Origin: Mangifera indica
Taxonomy: Eukaryota; Streptophyta; Magnoliopsida; Sapindales; Anacardiaceae
DNA length: 64,000 bases
Direction of reading: 5' to 3'
Assembly: GCF_011075055.1 (NCBI RefSeq)
Contig: NC_058145.1
Coordinates: 12,335,894-12,399,893 of the forward strand
Position numbers and translations under genes: made by a program. How positions within the stretch are numbered: the stretch's first letter is position 1; each line of letters starts with the position of its first letter. The notes beneath the pieces were generated by a model, which ran no database searches, was not told where the DNA came from, and saw only the letters and a list, made by a program, of their open reading frames with translations. Of this stretch, positions 59,088-64,000 are shown one piece after another.

Positions 59088-59225
59088 AGAGGAGATATAT
59101 ATAATTTTATATAAAAATAATTATTATTATTATATGATTAAGTATTATTTTATCTTTAATTTAAAATTATTTAATTATATAAAAATATATTATTATTTAT
59201 AATAAAATTATGTATATAATACTAT
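59088..59225. repeat. MITE family B copy 5, eroded
   Basis: Shares the ATATGATTAAGTATTATTTT-ATCTTTAATTT core and the end TATGTATATAATACTATTCT with copy 1. Confidence 0.55.
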
Positions 59226-60556
59226 TCTTTAAATAAATAATTTTTTTCCTCCGTTCTTTTTTTTTTATTAAAGATTTTTATAAAATTTAGTTAGAATTTA
59301 TGTAAAAATATCAAGAAATTATATATAGACACAAGTAACTTCTTTGTGCCTAATAGAATTAAACAAGCATGTTTTGTGTCAATTTTACTTTTTAATTGAG
59401 GATTGTTTTGAATTTAATTTCGATGTGTGATTTTTCTCATTGTTTTTACGTCAATTCTCTATTTATATTGACAATTGCCATAAAATTGAGTTAGAAATTG
59501 TGCAAAAACGTGGATAAGAATGATTCGGTGAAATGGGTGTCTTTATGTCTAGTAAAGTTAAGTATAATTTTGATTCACATTTTTAAATCAATTCTATATT
59601 TTTTATTAAGGATTCTTGTGAATTTGAGTTAGAAAAGCCTTATTTTTATATTCATTCTCAATTTTTATAAAGGATGAAGTGAGTTTAAGTTAGATTTTAT
59701 ATGAAATGTCAAGAAATCATGGGTAGCCACGATTTTGTGCATTAGGTGTAATCTAGTTTACTTTTAGTAGGTTTAAGTGTAATTTTGAAAAATTTTGGGT
59801 GTCATATGATAATTTCTTATATATGGGTTTATTTTATATTATATGATAGATGTTATTTGATATTTTATAAATAAAAAATTACATGATATATAATGATACT
59901 TATCATGTAAACTTTTCTTATGAAAAGATTACAAGATGTTATAATTACTTTTTTGCCCTTACAATATTGTTTAATATGCCTAAAATAGTAGTTTTGGTTT
60001 GTTATATAGGATAATGGATTTCAATAGGTGATAACACGGAGATTTATAGTGGAGGGAGACAAAGATAAGTAATTATTCAACAATACACGAAATACTAAGA
60101 ATTAATGAAAGCATTAAGCTCCCATTTTAAAATAAACGTAAACCAAAGTGCATCCACATAGTGATGAAGTTTGAAATCTCCGTAATTGAATTGTCGTATG
60201 AGATTCGAGAAGATCATGACATCTGATACATTATAGTGTTAACTAAAAATATGACACAAACTATACATATTTATATAACAATTAGTCGTAAGGAAAAAAG
60301 AACAAAATTTTAAGAAGATGGTTTCGAAGAATAAATCATTGTTAGATCTTTCATTTATAACACCTCTCTCTAGACAATTACCTTCTAAGCAAGATCTTTC
60401 GTTAATTCATATTTGAAAAGTTACGTGTGAAAATCTCATATATTATATATAAAACTTCAATAATCAACATTAAATTAAAATATCATTAATGAAGTATGCA
60501 AAAAGTGTGAAACGCCACTGAAAACATTGTGCAAATATAATAAATCATAAATAATA

Positions 60557-60700
60557 AAACTATATGTATATATTTTTTATACATAATTTAGGTACACAGA
60601 TGATATATTATTATATAAATTAAAGATAAAATAATTCTCAATTATATGATGACACATTATTTATATATCAAAATTATGTATGCATAACATTGCTCAAACA
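60557..60700. repeat. MITE family B copy 6
   Basis: Begins AATAAAACTATATGTATATA and ends TATGTATGCATAACATTGCT; close to copies 2 and 3. Confidence 0.7.
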
Positions 60701-60904
60701 CAAAATGATTGATAACATAACATAATCTTTCTAGTTCCATTAGGGTTGCATATGAAAGTATCTCATCGTCAGTGCTTTTGAATCAAATTGTATGTAATGA
60801 ATGGATCTTTTATGTGGGTTACAATTCTTGAATCTCATCAAGGCACTATTAATGGCAACGCTTTCAATTATTCAAACTCTGTTTCAATTATTCAAACCTA
60901 GGGG

Positions 60905-61076
60905 ATATGTGATAAAGTTTTAGTTTTTTTAAAAATAATTTTGTTATATAATATTTTTACTTTTAATCCTAAAAATAAATTTTAATAGATAAATGCATAT
61001 TTAAGTTTTTTAAAATTAACATATGAGAATTATTATCTCCTTGGACCTTGGGTGGGAAATAGTCCTTTGGCCTTAA
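60905..61076. mobile_element. Solo arm of the foldback element family
   Basis: A single arm of about 170 bases ending CCTTGGGTGGGAAATAGTCC then TTTGGCCTT, the family's right terminal motif. No core and no opposite arm are present, so it is either a deletion product or a truncated insertion. Confidence 0.7.
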
Positions 61077-61139
61077 AAATATTAGTACTATAACGGAAAA
61101 ATTTTGAATATAAATTATATCTTCATCACTTATGGTTGG

Positions 61140-61470
61140 GGACGGGTATAGCTAGATTTGAGTCAAATCAAATTAGAGCTCGATTTGATTTATATATGAT
61201 TAAACTCGAGTTCAAATTTGGATTTGTTGAGCTCGTTGCAAATAAGTTTGAATTCAATTTGAGTTCAGTTGGAATTGTTTTGAGTTTAAAATTTTAATTA
61301 ACTCGTTATTAAAATGATGTCGTTTTAATACATATTGGGCAAAATGACTTTTTTTGTATTAAATTTTTAATTTGCAAGCTCAAACTCGCTCAAGCTTGTT
61401 TAAAACTGACTCATTTTAGCCTTATTCGAGCTAAGTTTGAGGTTAAATTCAAATAAATTCTATTCGAATC
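61140..61470. repeat. Degenerate 'ctcgagttcaaattt' repeat
   Basis: Recurring words such as 'gagctcg', 'tcaaatttgga' and 'gagttcagttgg' appear on both strands. Same type as 14110-14345 and 31380-31950. Confidence 0.5.
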
Positions 61471-61778
61471 CAACTGTAGGGATGGAGGCATGTGGTACGA
61501 TTACAAGAAATAGAAAGCGCTTCAAGAAAATGTGGAATTAATTAAGAATAAATGTAATTATAATATTTACTCGGGGAGGTGATTACAATTTACTCAAAGT
61601 TTTCACAAAGCTTCGTCTTCTTCCCTCCCCTCATATCAGTCTCTGATCTCTGAAACCTTAATCAACAAGGTCAGAATCGCACCATCTTTCAGTGAGGATA
61701 ATAAATTTTCAAATGTATTAATCTAACTTTCACCTTTGAATAATTTTTAGTTTTTGCATTTAGCTGTTCATCATTTTC

Positions 61779-63185
61779 ATGGCATCCACTAGCAAGGTTA
61801 GATCTGAAGAAGACGAGGTGAATCACTTTAAGTTCTTAATATTCATTTGTTATGCTAATCATTAAAATTGCGTATGAAATTATTATTGCTATCGTTTTGT
61901 ATTGCTGCAGTTTGAACGGTTTGATGATTTCACTCTCGCTTCTTCGTGGCAGTGGTATATTTTAAACATGCTATTAATGATTTTTTTATGTTACTAATGT
62001 TATTTTATGAAGCTGATATAGTTAAATTTATGGTTAGTTTAAGGTTCATTATGAAATAGAAGCAATTTGTAGGCAGTGGTTGGCTGACGGACCAAAGAAT
62101 TTGCTGGTATGCTTTGTCTGTTTTGCAAGTTCTATTTTATAATTTACTTAGACGACTTAATGGTATTAAATATTGTTCCATATCCTTTTGTGTTGTTGTA
62201 AATAATCTGGAGTAAGATGCTGGTGTTCATATTGCTTTTAGCTTTTAAATTTCTCGTTAAGAGTGCAAGTAAGTCGTATCCCTGTCAATTACCCAAAAAA
62301 AAAGTCCTATCCCTGTCATCTTGTTTTTCATTTTATTTCAATTTTCACATTTTCTATACTATGTGGCTGTGGGAAAAAGGAGGCAGTTTAGTTCGCTTCT
62401 TCATAGATCATATGTAAGACTAAACCTGAGTTGAAAGTACTATATGAAAAGCTACGGCATAGAGTATTGTTTTATTACACTAAAAATTTAATAAGTTTTA
62501 TAGACTATTTCATTTTTGTTTTTCTTGACTTGAGTTCAGGTTGCTGCTGGCAAATTCCTAGATTAGGATTGGAGTTTGCATGATTTGCATTTGTGCTTTG
62601 GAGTAAAGGAATTTTTGGTATGCTTCTATCTGCATCTTATACTCCACATGGCATTGATACTTAGTTGCTTTACACTTAATGTGTGTAAGGTTATTACTCC
62701 TCAGTGCCAGTGGTTTGGTGCTTGATGTACCAGAGGCTGGCAAGCTTTTAAGTGCAATTGCAATAGCCTTGTCAAATACTTCCAGGTAGGGCTTTGGGTC
62801 GAAATTATTACCAGATAATTTTTGTCAGAGCATGTAAGCAAATATACTTCCATGGTATATATGCTAAGTACACTGCATCAGCTTTTGATGTTTGGTTTCT
62901 GAATCATTTTACTTGTCTCAACATACGTAACATTTTAACTTCTATTGTTTCCCCTAAACTTTAGTCATTGGATGGTTGTAGGCTAAATTTGTTCGTGTCT
63001 TCTACTTTATTTTTGTATTAGCTTGTATTTTTCTTTTTATCAGCATTTGACTACTGAAATAAAAAATTTCATTTGTACATTTGGTTATTCAGTTTGTTGC
63101 CAGAGTTTTTCCCAGCTCATGATCCTTCTGAAAATGCATTTATTGGAATCCAAAATATGAGAACAGTTTTTACTAGGAGGTTTGA

Positions 63186-63260
<75 letters not shown>

Positions 63261-63341
63261 AATCTGATTCCAATAAAACTCATGCATTTGGAAAGCTTGT
63301 ATGAGTTGTTTGTTTCAAAGTTTGCAAGTCCTACCATCCTT
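61779..63341 (+). pseudogene. Rab3GAP catalytic-subunit-like gene, decayed
   Basis: Exon pieces match the N-terminus of plant Rab3 GTPase-activating protein catalytic subunit: 61779-61817 (M-A-S-T-S-K, ATG, clean donor), 61911-61953 (F-E-R-F-D-D-F-T-L-A-S-S-W), about 62043-62106 (Q-W-L-A-D-G-P-K-N-L-L), about 62420-62480, about 62540-62613 (L-H-D-L-H-L-C-F-G-V-K-E-F), 62705-62785 and 63093-63341 (H-D-P-S...F-I-G-I-Q-N-M). Defects: a one-base loss near 62050 shifts the frame; a TAG at about 62562 precedes the D-W-S-L-H-D piece; the 62420 piece has a shift and stops; and the last exon is split by an (AT)n tract. The rest of the roughly 900-residue family protein was not found up to 64000. The intact version acts on Rab GTPases in membrane traffic. 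Confidence 0.82.
63187..63257. repeat. (AT)n microsatellite, about 35 units
   Basis: An almost uninterrupted run of AT dinucleotides lying inside a former exon of the Rab3GAP-like pseudogene, between the R-R-F-D-A piece and the L-M-H-L-E-S-L-Y-E-L-F piece. Confidence 0.97.
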
Positions 63342-64000
63342 TCTATTTCTACCTAGTTTGTAATAGGGATATATATCTCATTTTGAAATGCCCTATTATT
63401 GATATACCTGTTCTGCTATGTCATTTGCCCTCTATGTATCCTTCATTGGACTGCTATGGTTCTTATCATTCTAATTGATTAAGAGGAACATATTAATGGG
63501 TTTCAATCGAATTATTGATTAAAGTTCCTTTAAGATAATGTTGGACATATTGTCAATGCCCTCACAATAGATAAATTTTTTATTTCTTGTTGTTTGTATT
63601 AGTTTTCTTGCCCAGTTTGTTTAGGAACATTTACATCGAAGTATGCTTTACATGTACTATAACAAAGTGAAATCCTAATTTACTTGGTGCAGTGATTGTG
63701 AGTCCAATCACTGTGTTACAGGGTTTATTAGTCTGGGGAAGTTGGGTAGGTTCCCTCGGCCATTAAAAAAAAAAAGTATGTTTTACAGTCTCGTGTACTT
63801 TTGAATTCTTGTCCTCGCAAAAGCATTACTTAAATTTCATCTAATGTTGAAGGCCTACTCCACATTGGACTTCTCGATACATCTTTTCAAAGTTCTGTTT
63901 ACAATGAAGCTAACTTACCAAACACTTCTCTATAATGATAATTAATAAGAGAGAGTTGAAGCTGAAAACGCAGAATCTGATCATTGTTCTGGTGAAATCA
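63342..64000. other. Region after the Rab3GAP-like pseudogene
   Basis: No further exon recognised with confidence. A splice-like 'cttggtgcag' at about 63684-63693 is followed by a short open stretch that I could not match to the family. AT-rich otherwise. Confidence 0.4.

Larger units (their letters stand above)
58915..61778. other. Intergenic: MITEs, solo foldback arm, simple repeats
   Basis: MITE B copies lie at 59088-59225 and 60557-60700, a solo foldback arm at 60905-61076, and an 'aagctcgagttcaaattt' repeat at 61140-61470. The remaining DNA is AT-rich with no gene seen. The last about 180 bases, with C/T-rich words (for example 61612-61645), may be the former 5' leader of the Rab3GAP-like gene. 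Confidence 0.5.

Noticed and set aside
63073..63273. Frames on both strands encoding long Tyr-Ile repeats
   Set aside because: They are translations of the (AT)n microsatellite; only the first half of the plus-strand frame is meaningful, as part of the Rab3GAP-like pseudogene.
1..64000. tRNA, rRNA or CRISPR features
   Set aside because: I looked for T-loop-like GGTTCGAAT words, clover-leaf spacing, rRNA-like blocks and regular spaced repeats and saw none that hold; a tRNA scan would be decisive and was not possible here.

Overview
This is nuclear DNA from a eudicot plant, probably a rosid, although the species cannot be read from the window. The evidence is interrupted genes with GT-AG (one GC-AG) introns, plant-only gene families (a GARP/MYB-like factor, an ETO1-like BTB-TPR protein, GRAS proteins, a CC-type-like glutaredoxin with a zinc tail), AT-rich intergenic DNA, a Ty3/gypsy element with a plant initiator-tRNA-Met primer site, and several miniature-transposon families. 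No prokaryotic, organellar or CRISPR-like content was seen.

Layout. 1-4.1 kb: a decayed Ty3/gypsy element (minus strand, cut by the window edge) and a Ty1/copia gag scrap. 4.6-6.1 kb: GARP/MYB-like repressor gene (minus, five exons, one GC-AG intron). 6.1-11.6 kb: gene-poor, transposon remnants. 11.6-13.7 kb: chloroplast-type PPR protein (plus, two exons). 15.3-16.1 kb: a Mutator-like foldback element. 19.2-23.0 kb: EOL2-type ethylene regulator (plus, four exons), convergent with a nine-exon inactive LRR receptor kinase (minus, 23.9-27.3 kb). 27.3-33.4 kb: MITEs and other repeats. 33.4-41.2 kb: two GRAS genes in head-to-head inverted duplication. The minus copy has one nonsense codon in an otherwise full-length frame and is flanked by 1.1-kb direct repeats; the plus copy is intact. 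44.6-45.4 kb: single-exon glutaredoxin-like protein (minus). 46.8-52.4 kb: ubiquitin-activating enzyme E1 (minus), with a 138-bp tandem duplication of its 3' end and a 5'UTR intron. 54.7-57.7 kb: TKL-type protein kinase lacking the usual ATP-binding lysine (minus). 58.0-61.5 kb: transposons. 61.8-63.3 kb: a decayed Rab3GAP catalytic-subunit-like gene whose exon is split by an (AT)n tract.

The genes do not form an operon or one pathway; this is ordinary plant gene space. Two proteins touch ubiquitin biology (E1 and the CUL3-adaptor-like EOL2), but nothing shows that they are coordinated.

The most distinctive signal is a dispersed family of about 0.8-0.9-kb foldback elements (three copies with 9-10-bp target duplications, one eroded full-length copy, two partial copies). 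Their AT-rich arms enclose G+C-richer cores built from short hairpins that differ between copies. The second most distinctive is the GRAS inverted duplication with its single-codon lesion.
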